This document shows, piece after piece, positions 1 to 9,503 of a stretch of DNA of 21,688 nt. A program made the position numbers and the translations under genes. The DNA lies in assembly GCA_023853785.1 (NCBI GenBank), contig JAJIRX010000845.1:1-21688 (forward strand), written 5' to 3'. The DNA comes from Psilocybe azurescens (Eukaryota; Basidiomycota; Agaricomycetes; Agaricales; Agrocybaceae). The notes beneath the pieces were generated by a model, which was not told the DNA's origin, did no database searches, and saw only the letters and a list, made by a program, of their open reading frames with translations. Positions within the stretch are counted from its first letter, which is position 1, and each line of letters begins with the position of its first letter.

Positions 1-1
1 A

Positions 2-209
2 CAGTAGCTCAAAAAACCGTCCCAATGTTTGGCACTTTCTCACTAATTGTTTAATAACTTGGGAAATAAATTATGTAAAAGTCTGAAAATATTATATGTT
101 ATAGTTTAACATGTGAATAACATATTTCTCACCAAGGTCACATAATGTTAACAAAAACTGATTAAGTAATGGAATTTACAAAATAATAGAGTATTGGGAC
201 AGTTTTGAC
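2..209 (+). repeat. Left terminal inverted repeat of the Tc1 element
   Basis: This pairs with 1393-1596 in inverted orientation over almost its whole length, with a few substitutions and small indels. It holds two copies of a core like TCAAAAA(C)YGTCCCAAT: an outer one at 9-26 and an inner one at 193-209 facing the opposite way. These are the likely transposase-binding sites. Confidence 0.9.
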
Positions 210-216
210 TCTCTAT

Positions 217-1243
217 CTAGTACTTAGTATGGCCTCCCTTTGCCTTGATAACAGCCTCCATTCTCCTTGGCATGCTTTCTATAAGCCTTTGGCATGTTTC
301 TGAAGGTATTTCAGTCCATTCCTTTGCCAATCTCTCCCACAATTCAAATGCTCCTTTGGGTGGTGTCTCATAGGTGTTCATTTGCCTTTTGAGGTAAACC
401 CAAAGGTGTTCAATGGGGTTGAAATCAGGGGATTGGGGTGGCCACTCCATAACTTCAACATCATTGGCCAAAAACCATTCTTGAGCTTTTTGAAGGTGTG
501 TTTGGGGTCATTATCCTGCTGAAAAATCCTTTTCCCCTCTGCCATCTCCAAGTTGTCAAAGCTTTCATCCACCCATGCTCCAAAATTTCACAGTATTGGT
601 CTGCATTCATCTTCCCCTCAATCTCAGTGAGTGTTCCAACACCATTCCAACCCATACAACCCCATACCATGAGATTGTTGCCCCCTCCATGCTTGACAGT
701 TGGTGATGTTATTCTATCTGAGATTGCCTCACCCTTGGGTTTCCATGTATAGACCCTTCTATCTGAGCCAATCCTGTTGATTTTTGTTTCATCTGATCAG
801 AGTACTCTTTTCCAATCCTCCACAGTCCAGCCAACATGATTCTGGGCAAATTTTAGGGCGTTTTTGATGGTGGATAGCCTTGAGGAGGGGCCGTTTTGAT
901 TTCACAACAGAGTGGAAGTTGTTTTCTTTGAGGGCATTTCTGACTGTTTGGGCACAAACAGGAGAGGGAATAGCATCATTGATGAAGTGTGTTGCCTAGA
1001 CAGCATTGTCCGGTTTTCCTGTTTTGATTTGTGAAAAAGGACCTGTTTATCCTTGGGAGTAAGCTTGGAGGGACATCCACCTTTGTTGTTTTGGGGGTTT
1101 TCTTTGTTGGCATCCACTTCCCTCTTGATTCTTCCAACAGTAGACTTTCCCAAACCAGTTTTAGACTCTATTTGACAAAGAGAATGGCCCTCTTCAAGAA
1201 GATTGAGGACAGAATTGTACTGAGAAGGTGTTGCAGGTTTCAT
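217..1243 (-). pseudogene. Tc1-family DD34E transposase, frame-interrupted
   Basis: Translation from the ATG at 1243 gives an N-terminal helix-turn-helix region with the segment GLGKSTVGRIKRE. The catalytic core follows in pieces: a first Asp in SDETKIN (near 797), a second in QQDNDPKHT (near 520) and the Glu in SPDFNPIEHLW (near 405). Placing the last two in one frame leaves 34 residues between Asp and Glu, the Tc1 spacing. The frame is broken by in-frame stops at 996-998 (TAG) and 797-799 (TGA, where Trp is expected). There are also shifts near 1030, 855, 568 and 489; the last is a five-base T run one base short. The reading ends at the stop at 217. The protein would cut and paste the element, but as written it cannot be made. 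Confidence 0.88.
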
Positions 1244-1392
1244 GATGTGGTGGTTAAAGAGAAAGATGGTTGAACTTGAATTCAACATTGCAAATGTGTA
1301 CAAATAGTGTCACATGACCTTGTTTAATTTTCTCACAATTTATACAAAGCAATTTGGCTTTCTACAAGCATGTAAAGCTATTATTTTATAGG

Positions 1393-1596
1393 GTCAAAAA
1401 CTGTCCCAATGTTTTATTATTTGTAAATTCCATTACTTAATCAGTTTTGTTAAAATCATGTGACCTTGGTGAGAAATATATTGTCCATGTTAAACTATAA
1501 CATATAATATTTTCAGACTTTTACATAATTTATTTCCCAAGTTATTAAACAATTAGTGAGAAAGTGCCAAACATTGGGACGGTTTTTGAGCTACTG
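1393..1596 (-). repeat. Right terminal inverted repeat of the Tc1 element
   Basis: This is the inverted counterpart of 2-209. The inner core is at 1393-1410 and the outer core at 1573-1590, again pointing towards each other. It is followed by the TA at 1597-1598. Confidence 0.9.
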
Positions 1597-1671
1597 TATT
1601 GTCCCTATTACATGGTCTCTTCGTCACCTCTTCCTGTTCGCTACCTCCATCGCTACCCGATTTATTCGATA

Positions 1672-2680
1672 TAGCCCAATTGTGTACTCAGACCACAAGT
1701 TGCAAATAGCCATGGTTACAAAGCCATTGTGCCATCTGAGGCCTTGAAGCTTGTCGGTGAAACATGGGTCCAGAAGTAAGTTATCTGCTGGCTACTCTAC
1801 TTTAGCTTACTTACCTTTGAATATTCCAGACCATTTGCTGCCCCTCCAATGTCCCTCTTGCCAAAAGAACCTTCCCTACCCTTTCATACATATGTCTTTG
1901 TCGGTTGATACCATTGTTGAAATCCACTCATTCTTTACTTATTGGTGATGTTGGATTTTTACCCTATGATTTCTTTCTGCCCTCCGTCATGTCAATTTCT
2001 TTGCTCCTAATCAATCAATCAACTCTGCGGACTACGGCAAGCCCACTTTGCAGGCTCTAATATCCATTCCCACGCTTTCCACTCAAGTCTTCATCCAATA
2101 TAATTTCTATCACTTCCCTAGTCGGGGGCATGTTGGCTCTCTAGAAATTCAGTCAACCAAGATTTCCTGCAAGGCCAATTGATCCTCCTCGTTTCTCATG
2201 ACACATTACATCCCCAGCAGGAATTTGTTGTGAAAACTTGCCATTTAGAGACAAATCCATAACTGGAATATCATGTGATCAATATCAACATGTCGGTGCC
2301 AGCGGTGGCCACAATTTTCTTGCAAAACCTTTGTTTCTCTACCTGTAATGCAGACTTCAGTCCTTGTTGTTTCACTTCAACTGATATCAGAATTCAAATT
2401 AATCATGTTGCCTACTTCTATATCACGAACATCACGACTTGGTGTCAGTGTACGCTACCGATTCACATTGTCATGGTACAGCTCTCAACCAACCATTTAG
2501 GTAACCCGCCCTGAACAAGCGTACACAATGCTGCAAGAAGCCAAAGAAAAGGAGGCTGCGTGCCGACATAAATAGGTGGAGCTGTGTGTCCGGGCAGAAG
2601 CAGCGATTTCAGCCTTGAAAATGGCTGATATGGAGCTTTCGATGCACAACTTGCCCTGGGTCGAATCCAACATATTTTAA
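1672..2680 (+). other. Eroded or unmodelled gene fragments beside the transposon
   Basis: No complete gene can be read here, but several pieces look exonic. A frame at 1675-1775 ends in EALKLVGETWVQ at a clean 54-bp intron (GTAAGT 1776 to CAG 1829). After it, one frame contains CPSCQKN. A 65-codon open frame runs from 1985 to the stop at 2180-2182. A 56-codon frame (2513-2680) has the helix-rich composition of a coiled-coil C-terminus, for example AEAAISALKMADMEL, and is interrupted by one TAG at 2573. The pieces are not in one frame, so this is either a decayed gene or a gene damaged by missing bases. I do not recognise the family. Part of it may lie left of the transposon, which would then be an insertion into it. 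Confidence 0.35.
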
Positions 2681-2791
2681 TATCTTTTGTGATTGTTGTG
2701 CATATACATGAGCCTGGTGAAGCTGTTGAAGAATCTGAGAAACTCTACGGGAGCATGTAGAGGGCTGTGAGTTATCCCCTCCTTTCGCTCA

Positions 2792-3042
2792 CCATTCTTC
2801 AAGCTCAACCATTTCTACAGCTTTGCATATGTTCTCTCACTCATCGTTTGGGACTATTGGTGTGAATCTGGATTAACAGATGTCTATACCCCTATATATG
2901 CTGTACCACAATATTTCTTCTTGCCATTCTTCAAGCTCAACCATTTCTAAAGCTTTGCATTGGCGTTGTTTGGGATTATTGGTATGGTTCTGGACTAGCA
3001 GACGTCTAAGCCCCTATATATGTGTACCACAAAATTTCTTCT
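2792..3042 (+). repeat. Tandem duplication of a ~120-130 bp unit
   Basis: The unit at 2792-2921 begins CCATTCTTCAAGCTCAACC and is repeated at 2924-3042. Both copies include the run CCCCTATATATG followed by GTACCACAA(T/A)ATTTCTTC. The first copy carries about 10 extra bases (TCTCTCACTC region). The copies differ by scattered substitutions, so the duplication is not very recent. It lies downstream of the eroded fragments and upstream of the DUF6532 gene, in sequence with no gene. Confidence 0.8.
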
Positions 3043-3085
3043 CTTAATTAGATAGAAACCATCAAAACTCTTTGTTTATGTTACA

Positions 3086-3095
3086 GGGGGGGGGG
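3086..3095 (+). repeat. Run of ten G
   Basis: A G10 homopolymer lies 150 bp upstream of the DUF6532 start codon. Its length is likely to vary between reads or strains. Confidence 0.9.
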
Positions 3096-3245
3096 AGGCC
3101 GGAGCTTGGAGTGAAGTAGGGTCAGATCTATTGTCACAAAAAGGGGCAGCCTGAGGGGTAACATGTTGAAAAGTGAACCATCCGAATAGCTCAGCTTCAC
3201 TCTGTTAACTCTTAATCACATAGAGAGTGTCAGAAAATTTTCAAC

Positions 3246-6200
3246 ATGGCTAACACAAAGAAAGCATCCACCAAAAGCAATACAAAAGCCTCTTCCCGAC
3301 CAACCAGAACATCGAAAAGGATGACCAAAGCTATACCTGACTTGGTGCGTCCCAGTGGGGCCGCTGAAGTGGACACGCGAGGTTTTTTTCCGCCCTGCTA
3401 ACATTGTTTCTCATACTGATACTAGTACATATTCTGCCACAGCAGACCTTGAAGATAACCCAGCGGTTATGGGCATACCAGTGCCAGATGGCACTCAAGC
3501 GACAGTGAATAAGTGTATGCATTCCAGAATATACAGGACCAACTTTTACTTATCTTTGTATTAAAGAGAACGTTCTACTGGTAATTGTAGGCCAATTTGC
3601 AGTACCCATGGCCAAGGTGGTCACATAGCTCAGCTGCAGAAGGCAGCCCAAGCTGTTGGTCAGGACCTTGAGGCAAAGATCCAGAAGCGCCAACAAGGCG
3701 CGCGCCCAGGTGCTGAGCCCACCAAACTCAAAATTTTGCAGGTGAATTGTCCAATAATGACATGGCCCCTCCTGCCAAGCGCGTTCGTGGCGATGTGAGT
3801 GTTCTGAAGATTGTATATCTCAATGTTGTCTTACAGCCTTTACAGGTCACGAAAGTCAATTGGGCCGACCCACCCTTAAGGGGAACCCCATTACCTCGTC
3901 AAATCAATTCTGCAGAACGGAGCGAGGGAGACTGAAAAGGCGTCACCAATGCCGTTTGTTGTCCAGCAGCAACAACATCAACCTCCTCCTGTCATTCAGC
4001 AACATCAACGTCAAGTGCCTCCGGGCCTTTCTCAACAGCAGCAGCATCAACTGCCCCTGGGCCTTGCTCAGCACCAACAGCGCCAACTCCCGGGCCTTGC
4101 TCAGCAGCAACAGCGTCAACCACCCCTGGGCCTTGCTCAACAACAACAGCACCAACCGGTTCTTGTTCAACAGCAATCCCCTTCTCAGCAAGGGGCCGTT
4201 GTGAATCAACTTTGTGAACCCCCTTTGCAGCAGCAGAGGCCTATGGAAGCCTCAGGACGGACTCCGCGAGGTATAGCTTACTCTTTTAAACACAGAAGAA
4301 GCCCGCTAATAGTACCTCAAGTGAATTCAACGCTTTATATGATGGATGTATGTTTCTTTTTAATAAATATATATATATGTTTGTTATATTTGATACCGAT
4401 ATGGAATTTATATAGGCAACGCCACGACGACATATCGACAATCCACCCGCTCAAGACAACGAAGTTACTGAAACCAGCGGACTCCATGGTCGACTCATCG
4501 GTGAGAACGATGTCGATGGTGATAAGGACAATGACAACAACAATGAAGAAGACTACGTGATGAGCGAGGATGAAGACAAAGACAAAGACAAAGACAAAGA
4601 CAAAGACAAAGACAAAGACAAAGGCACGACTCAGACCATTCTGCTGGAGCGATGACGAGAATTACCAAAGTCAGTGGCATGACGAAGATTGCTCACAAAA
4701 TGATCAACATGTGAGTGGTAAGCTTTGAATCACATCTTACTAATTATTTATCTTCAGGACAATGATGGCTTCAACAATCCTTACGACATCAGGTTCTTCC
4801 CAGGAGGTCAGCTTGATGCTCAGGGCAATGGGGATGGCCATAAGTGCAAGCCTTTCCTCTCCATACACTAAGATTAAGGAACCTACAAATTTATAGTCCC
4901 TGTTGATGAAGTATCTGACGATGAAGACAAAAGGCGCACTTTTGAATATCTTCAAGCTACTCTCAAAATCCTAACTTGGCTGCGCAAGAGGTATGACCTT
5001 ACCTGTTCAAAGTGCATGTACTGAGCTTGTCCTTTAGGACTGCAGCGTTTCGCGATATCCTTGAAGAACACCGCCGGCCAAAATCATCCCAATCGCCCAC
5101 CTTCTCCTACAAGGCTTGCTGCTGCTGCTTCAAATCAGCAGGCCTCGAGTCAACGTGGTGAAGAAGAGGATACTGTGGACTCTGAGGCCCAATCAAATGA
5201 ACGGGAGGGTAACAATCAGGAACAGGGACAAGTAGTAGGACAATTAGCTCATACCAACAACACTTGCCTTCGATATTACCCCAAAACCTGGCAAACTGTC
5301 ATCCAGGATGCTAAAGAACGATTCTGGTTTTACATCGCTGTAGAAAAGGCCTTTCCTACGTGCTCATTCGATATTTCGGATGCTAGAGCATGTTTAATGC
5401 AATCCTTAGCAGCTCACGAAGAAAAGGGTATAGAGCTCAGTGACAGTAAGGTCTATAATTATATTCGATCATTCTTTCTACTAATGTGCTTGATTCTTTC
5501 AGGGTACACGATTACCAGGCCCATGTCTATAGTTGTAAGATTGATTTCATTTTCTTGTTTCTATCTTTATTGATATGTTGTCTAGGTATACAAGGAGGCT
5601 GCCAGCTACCGGTGTGCAATGAAACAACTTTGCCGTCAACTCGTCATGCTACACTATGTAGATGTCCTCACCTATGCTGGACCCACCATCCCCCAGCAAA
5701 AACACTTGGAGGTGGTAATTTCTCGTCAGGTCCATGCGGTTTTACAACCAAACTGTCTGTTCCTGGTTGGTCCACCAAACACTGAGGTAAGTAAATCTCC
5801 TCATCCACTTAATCGATGTTACTAAGTTTTCATCTGTGAAGGGTAAACGCGAACATCTCGCACCCATGTATTCAAAACCTCATCCTTCAATTCTACTACA
5901 ATCGAGACAACGGTATAGCAAAGTCGTTCCCTGACCAGTTTAAGGACATGGTACCGGATGGTGCTATTGCCCTGGTCATGACATGTGTATGTTACATTTT
6001 AATCTGTTTACCATGGCATGACAAGTGCTAACCACTCTATCAGATTCGCAGCTGCCTCGATGAATGGCGATCTGGAACCCATGACAAAAACGACTTCAGC
6101 GAAAAAGCATATGGCCAGATACACTCTGCCATGCTAGCGCTGATAGACAAGGTCAGAACATATGAATACCATAAATGTGTTCTTGAGGACAATCATCGTC

Positions 6201-6339
6201 GTTGGGCAGCAATGGGGATGTAAGTAATCAATACACTATTTCCTCTGAACTCACCTCAAAATGTATGAGTAATAGGAGGCAACTTCAGGCTCGTGATGAT
6301 ATGGTCAACCCATATAACTTTGAACCCGTACTTGACTGA
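3246..6339 (+). CDS. DUF6532-like basidiomycete protein, 12 exons, frame-disrupted as written
   Basis: Exons read as 3246-3381, 3443-3512, 3591-3794, 3846-4347, 4416-4710, 4758-4990, 5038-5445, 5503-5534, 5586-5786, 5842-5986, 6044-6219 and 6276-6339. The N-terminus is basic and Ser/Thr/Lys-rich (MANTKKASTKS), then HGQGGHIAQLQKAAQ, a Q-rich repeat block, an acidic DKDK block, and a folded C-terminal region. That region has YPKTWQTVIQDAKERF, HPCIQNLILQFYY and ALVMTCIRSCLDEWRSG, the pattern of the DUF6532 domain of agaric genomes. Its function is unknown. The frame breaks near 3730-3737, twice between 3880 and 3890, near 4625-4650, 5060-5100 and 5860, and there are TAA stops at 4869 and 4875. 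Some breaks are one-base shortfalls in homopolymers. Others are not, so it is either a mis-sequenced gene or a young pseudogene. Splice sites remain good throughout. Confidence 0.6.
3952..4240 (+). repeat. Glutamine-rich coding repeat (11-12 residue units)
   Basis: Within exon 4 of the DUF6532-like gene about four 33-36 nt units follow one another between roughly 4020 and 4160. Each encodes a variant of GLAQQQQHQPP (GLSQQQQHQ, GLAQHQQRQ, GLAQQQQRQ, GLAQQQQHQ). Flanking QQQQHQPPP and VQQQSPSQQ extend the tract. It is a low-complexity, probably disordered linker. The leucine-rich open frame on the opposite strand is only its complement. Confidence 0.85.
4575..4622 (+). repeat. Hexanucleotide microsatellite (GACAAA)8
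   Basis: Eight perfect GACAAA copies encode an alternating Asp-Lys tract in the acidic linker of the DUF6532-like protein. Changes in copy number keep the frame. Confidence 0.95.
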
Positions 6340-7675
6340 TTGTGTGGGCTGTATCTATCATATTTCTTCTTCGTATTGTCTCAGAAGTGGTAGTCCTCTT
6401 TACAGTAATTGTCATAGAACTAATTTAATGCATACGAAATTTTACCTGGTCATTTCATTTGAACCCCACATTGTACAGGCCTTTCAATTGGCTAATCAAG
6501 GTATAATATTAGAGGATGGTAAGTGGTTTGTAATGCTGCCCTTGTCTATATACTGCTATGTAGTAGGATGAGGGATGCTACAGATTACCATGAATTCTAA
6601 TAGATGATACTATGGATTGTGATATGGGATTCTATGGATTATGGTATGTAATGCTATGGACATAATTAGGCAGTGCTATGAACATAATTAGATGGTGCTA
6701 TGGAATGCTATGGGCTTTCGTAGCACATGCTATCGAGGTATATAGCACTCCATAACAACCAGAATAAATTACATACAAGTGACGAAAGACTATCTAAATG
6801 GGGACCTTTGCTAAACTACTCGGATGCTATAGAGTACTACCCGAGCGCTCTGTAGTATTTCTGATTTTGCTGATGTCCCTAGCCTCTTATGAGTATGATT
6901 TGTCTTGACAGTTCAGATGAGGTAGGCAGCCGATAGATGTACCCTGTCAACGAAATCAAAAGATGTATATGCATCATTACCGTTTACGAGTTATTTACGA
7001 GTAACGAGATTCCAAATTCGAGATGTTTTGCAGACTGAAAACTAGTAACTTAAGACTTGCAGTGCACGTGAATATCTTGCTGAGTCATCTTCGCATGCGG
7101 CCAAGTTTTGTCCAAAGTGGCTTTCTTCCAAACGCCATCAATTTTATTCGTGCTGCTATTGCTGCTCTTTTGGATCATCTATCGTTGTGGAGCTGGAGGC
7201 TGAATTCATTCTGATCTCATCGATCTGTGCCTTCATTCTTTGTCTTTACTAGACCCACCCTTCTATGGCCGCATGCATAAGGTGGTGGGAATTCTTAGGC
7301 GCCCACAATCGCTGAATTCGGTCTTTCCGCCCCACATCTCTGGCACCAACGTGGACTTTTACGAATTTCTTGAGGCTCGACTCCGATTGAACCAGGTCGA
7401 TTAACTTCGAACCATACTGTAGACAAACTCTGTCTTCCTATCGACCGACATTTGGCTGTCCGCACCGCATCTTGATGCGTTGTCTTTTAGCTTGGATGGG
7501 AAGTGATAACAAAATCCCGGTATCAGAAACCATTTTACCATGTTTTTCGTCTTAATCTAGAACGTATGGACTCGCACACGGCATATTGTATCTTGGACTA
7601 GTCGCCGATTGGACGAGCGCATGTCAAACAAATCGATCGTAGACTGTGCACAAACACGACCATCTTGTGTTCGAA
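6340..7675. other. Intergenic, no gene seen
   Basis: Short stop-ridden frames only. The 6570-6760 part is AT-rich and made of many CTATGG variants, including an 18-bp direct repeat (6652-6669 and 6674-6691, one mismatch). An imperfect 12-bp inverted pair also occurs (6700-6711 and 6743-6754). The rest has no structure I can name. Confidence 0.6.
6652..6691 (+). repeat. 18-bp direct repeat in a CTATGG-rich tract
   Basis: TGCTATGGACATAATTAG at 6652 recurs at 6674 with one substitution. Further CTATGG motifs occur from about 6610 to 6715. Confidence 0.75.
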
Positions 7676-7677
7676 AC

Positions 7678-7687
7678 GTATATAAAC
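7678..7687 (+). promoter_or_regulatory. TATA-box candidate
   Basis: CGTATATAAA lies about 100 bp upstream of the first ATG (7784) of the spliced-looking unit that follows. It is the best TATA match in this gene-poor stretch. There is no other support. Confidence 0.4.
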
Positions 7688-7783
7688 TTTTCCCCTCCTG
7701 CTATTCCTCTTTCTCCCAAACCACCACCATCTCGCTTCTTCCCCGCCCTCACTCAGAGGCGAACGGCTTTACTCTCGAGCGAT

Positions 7784-8335
7784 ATGTTCTCTGGACGCGT
7801 GTTGCCTTCCTGCGACTCATACACTATGGCGCATACAACTATCAGCGTCGTTTCTTCTTCTCGTCGGTGTACTAGAAGTACTTGATCTCGCTCGGTGTAA
7901 TCATCAGAGTAAGCATCCGTTGTCGTCTCACCCATCCCTTTCAATACTAAGTATGTCGCGCATATAGTCGCTCAAACATTTAATCGATGGCCATCAACCA
8001 TTCGATGCGCCGAAGCCGTTAAACATTGGATCAGAGCTCGCCATTGTCCATGACATAGTCAATGCCCGTCCATACATCGATCGCCTTTGTACGACGACGC
8101 CATTCTTCAGCGATGGGTCTACAGCTTGCCATCACCCGTGGGCGTTATGATCACAGTAAGTCATCGTTATCTTCAATCACCTACAAAGATGATCATACAC
8201 GCATATAGTCATCCAAAATGAAGCTCTCAGTCTACACACTGCCAAAGTCATCGGCCATTTGGCTTAGATGTAGGCCGCTGTCTTGGTATTTTGTGTGCTC
8301 TCACCGGTGGACTTTGTGGCTGACTCCTATATAGT
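7784..8335 (+). other. Spliced-looking transcription unit, coding capacity unclear
   Basis: Two well-formed introns are visible: 7909-7967 (GTAAGC, branch TACTAAG, end CATATAG) and 8156-8208 (GTAAGT, end CATATAG). The two junctions resemble each other, with similar sequence before the donor (AATCATCAG and ATGATCACA) and a shared GCATATAG|TC acceptor. After splicing, the ATG frame stops after about 34 codons. Other frames give open stretches of roughly 50-85 codons without a good start. It could be a non-coding RNA gene, the remains of a gene with duplicated exons, or a gene hidden by sequence errors. I recognise no family. Confidence 0.3.
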
Positions 8336-8683
8336 GCCGGCATCTGTCATGGTCACAGAATCTAAAACCTCGGCGGACACTCCGACGCAGTGTGGTTGAG
8401 AGATTACTGGTCACGCCGATCTTCCTGGGTTCGCTTCAAAGTTCACAGATTAAATGACCTCTCCCATCCCAGTTCGACTGGGGAGCGGGGTACGTCGATC
8501 TTCCTGCTTATACTGCGCAACCTTCATAGATACTCGCTAGATGACCATCCTCCAACCGTCAAGTACCTGCGGAGGTTGTGTCCCTTGCGACGACAATGAT
8601 AAAGTGTTTATATGATCAAGTGTATTCTCGTATTCATCACGATCGGTCTACTGGTATCTGTCTGCAGCAGTACAGTTTCGCCT

Positions 8684-9060
8684 AGTGATGGTACAGTTTA
8701 CAAAACTCCTCTATGTGGCTGTCGTCTGAAGACCCGAGGGAAAAACACGCGGATGTTAGGAAAGAATGAAACTAAAAGAAAGAAAACGAAGATGGGGGGA
8801 AAAATAGAAGGAACAAAAAAAACAAAAACACACGTATGTGAAAGAATCTCACATGCACACAATCCACGAACCTACAACCCATGCTTAATACATACTTAAT
8901 ACCAAGTTGTTACGCGTCTTGTTTTTTCGTTTGATCACATCCGATTATATAGAAGGATGTCAGCACTTCTCGTAGTTTAAATGACGTCTGGAAGCCAATG
9001 ACTCACAATGATGGTACAGTTCACACAACTCTATGTGGCTATCGCCTGGACACCCGAGAA
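8684..9060 (+). repeat. Dispersed direct repeat pair, ~55 bp copies at 8684-8740 and 9008-9060
   Basis: Both copies share GATGGTACAGTT(T/C)ACA, then CTCTATGTGGCT(G/A)TCG(T/C)CTG and ACCCGAG, followed by A-rich sequence. Identity is about 85 percent by eye with one 3-bp gap. The second copy starts directly after the protease relic. Confidence 0.75.
8977..9005 (-). pseudogene. 29-bp relic of the subtilase 3' end
   Basis: GTTTAAA followed by ACGTCTGGAAGCCAATGACT matches 14527-14555 at 27 of 29 bases, in the same orientation. At 14527-14555 this is the C-terminus, stop codon and first 3' flanking bases of the S8 protease. In the relic the minus strand still reads VIGFQT, but the two changed bases remove the TAG stop. 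No more of the protease is recognisable around it. Confidence 0.7.
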
Positions 9061-9503
9061 AAAAAAAAGATGTGGACAACTAAGCGAAAAAGAACCAACG
9101 AGGCGGAATATGTAACTATCCTAGAAAACTATTGCGCATATACAGTTCATTGAACGTCGAGCGACTCACACATATATCTCTGATATCATTCAATGTGACG
9201 GAGTGGATCTTCGTCAGGATTTGGCTAACTTGGTCGTTCCAACCAGTTTCATAGTTATTTGGTCGGGTATAATATCGTTCCTACAGGTTGGGAACTTTTT
9301 CGCATAGCTAGGCATTCAAGGACGCTAATTCACTTGCAGAAGCCGACGTAGGGTCCCAATTCTCCAGACGGGAATATATCTGCTGTAACATGCTCTGGGC
9401 GTCCACAAAGCGAACGCATAGAACGAAACGTTTGTGTTCGAAGCTGTCACTACATCTGCGGTGGTTTCATTGTCATCGTGAGAATGAGAAAATTTGCATA
9501 GTT

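Larger units (their letters stand above)
2..1596. mobile_element. Tc1-type DNA transposon, near-complete copy
   Basis: The two ends are inverted copies of each other over about 205 bp (2-209 and 1393-1596), beginning CAGTAGCTCAAAAA and ending in its complement. A TA follows at 1597-1598 and position 1 is the A of what should be the matching TA, as expected for Tc1/mariner insertion into TA. Between the repeats lies one minus-strand transposase with DDE motifs. The element is about 1.6 kb, the usual size of a Tc1 element. Both ends are present, so the copy could in principle be mobilised in trans, but its own transposase reading frame is interrupted. The left flank lies outside the window, so the TA duplication is only half visible. 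Confidence 0.93.
8336..9503. other. Intergenic, with short dispersed repeats
   Basis: No convincing gene. It holds the ~55-bp direct repeat pair (8684 and 9008) and the relic of the protease 3' end (8977-9005), plus A-rich tracts around 8770-8830 and 9058-9070. Confidence 0.55.

Noticed and set aside
1751..1948. CPSCQKN segment as evidence for a KDZ-type transposase or zinc ribbon
   Set aside because: A single CxxC pair without further family motifs is not enough.
3943..4209. Minus-strand open frame very rich in Leu (LLLLSKAQG repeats)
   Set aside because: It is the exact complement of the glutamine-rich coding repeat on the plus strand and has no independent support.
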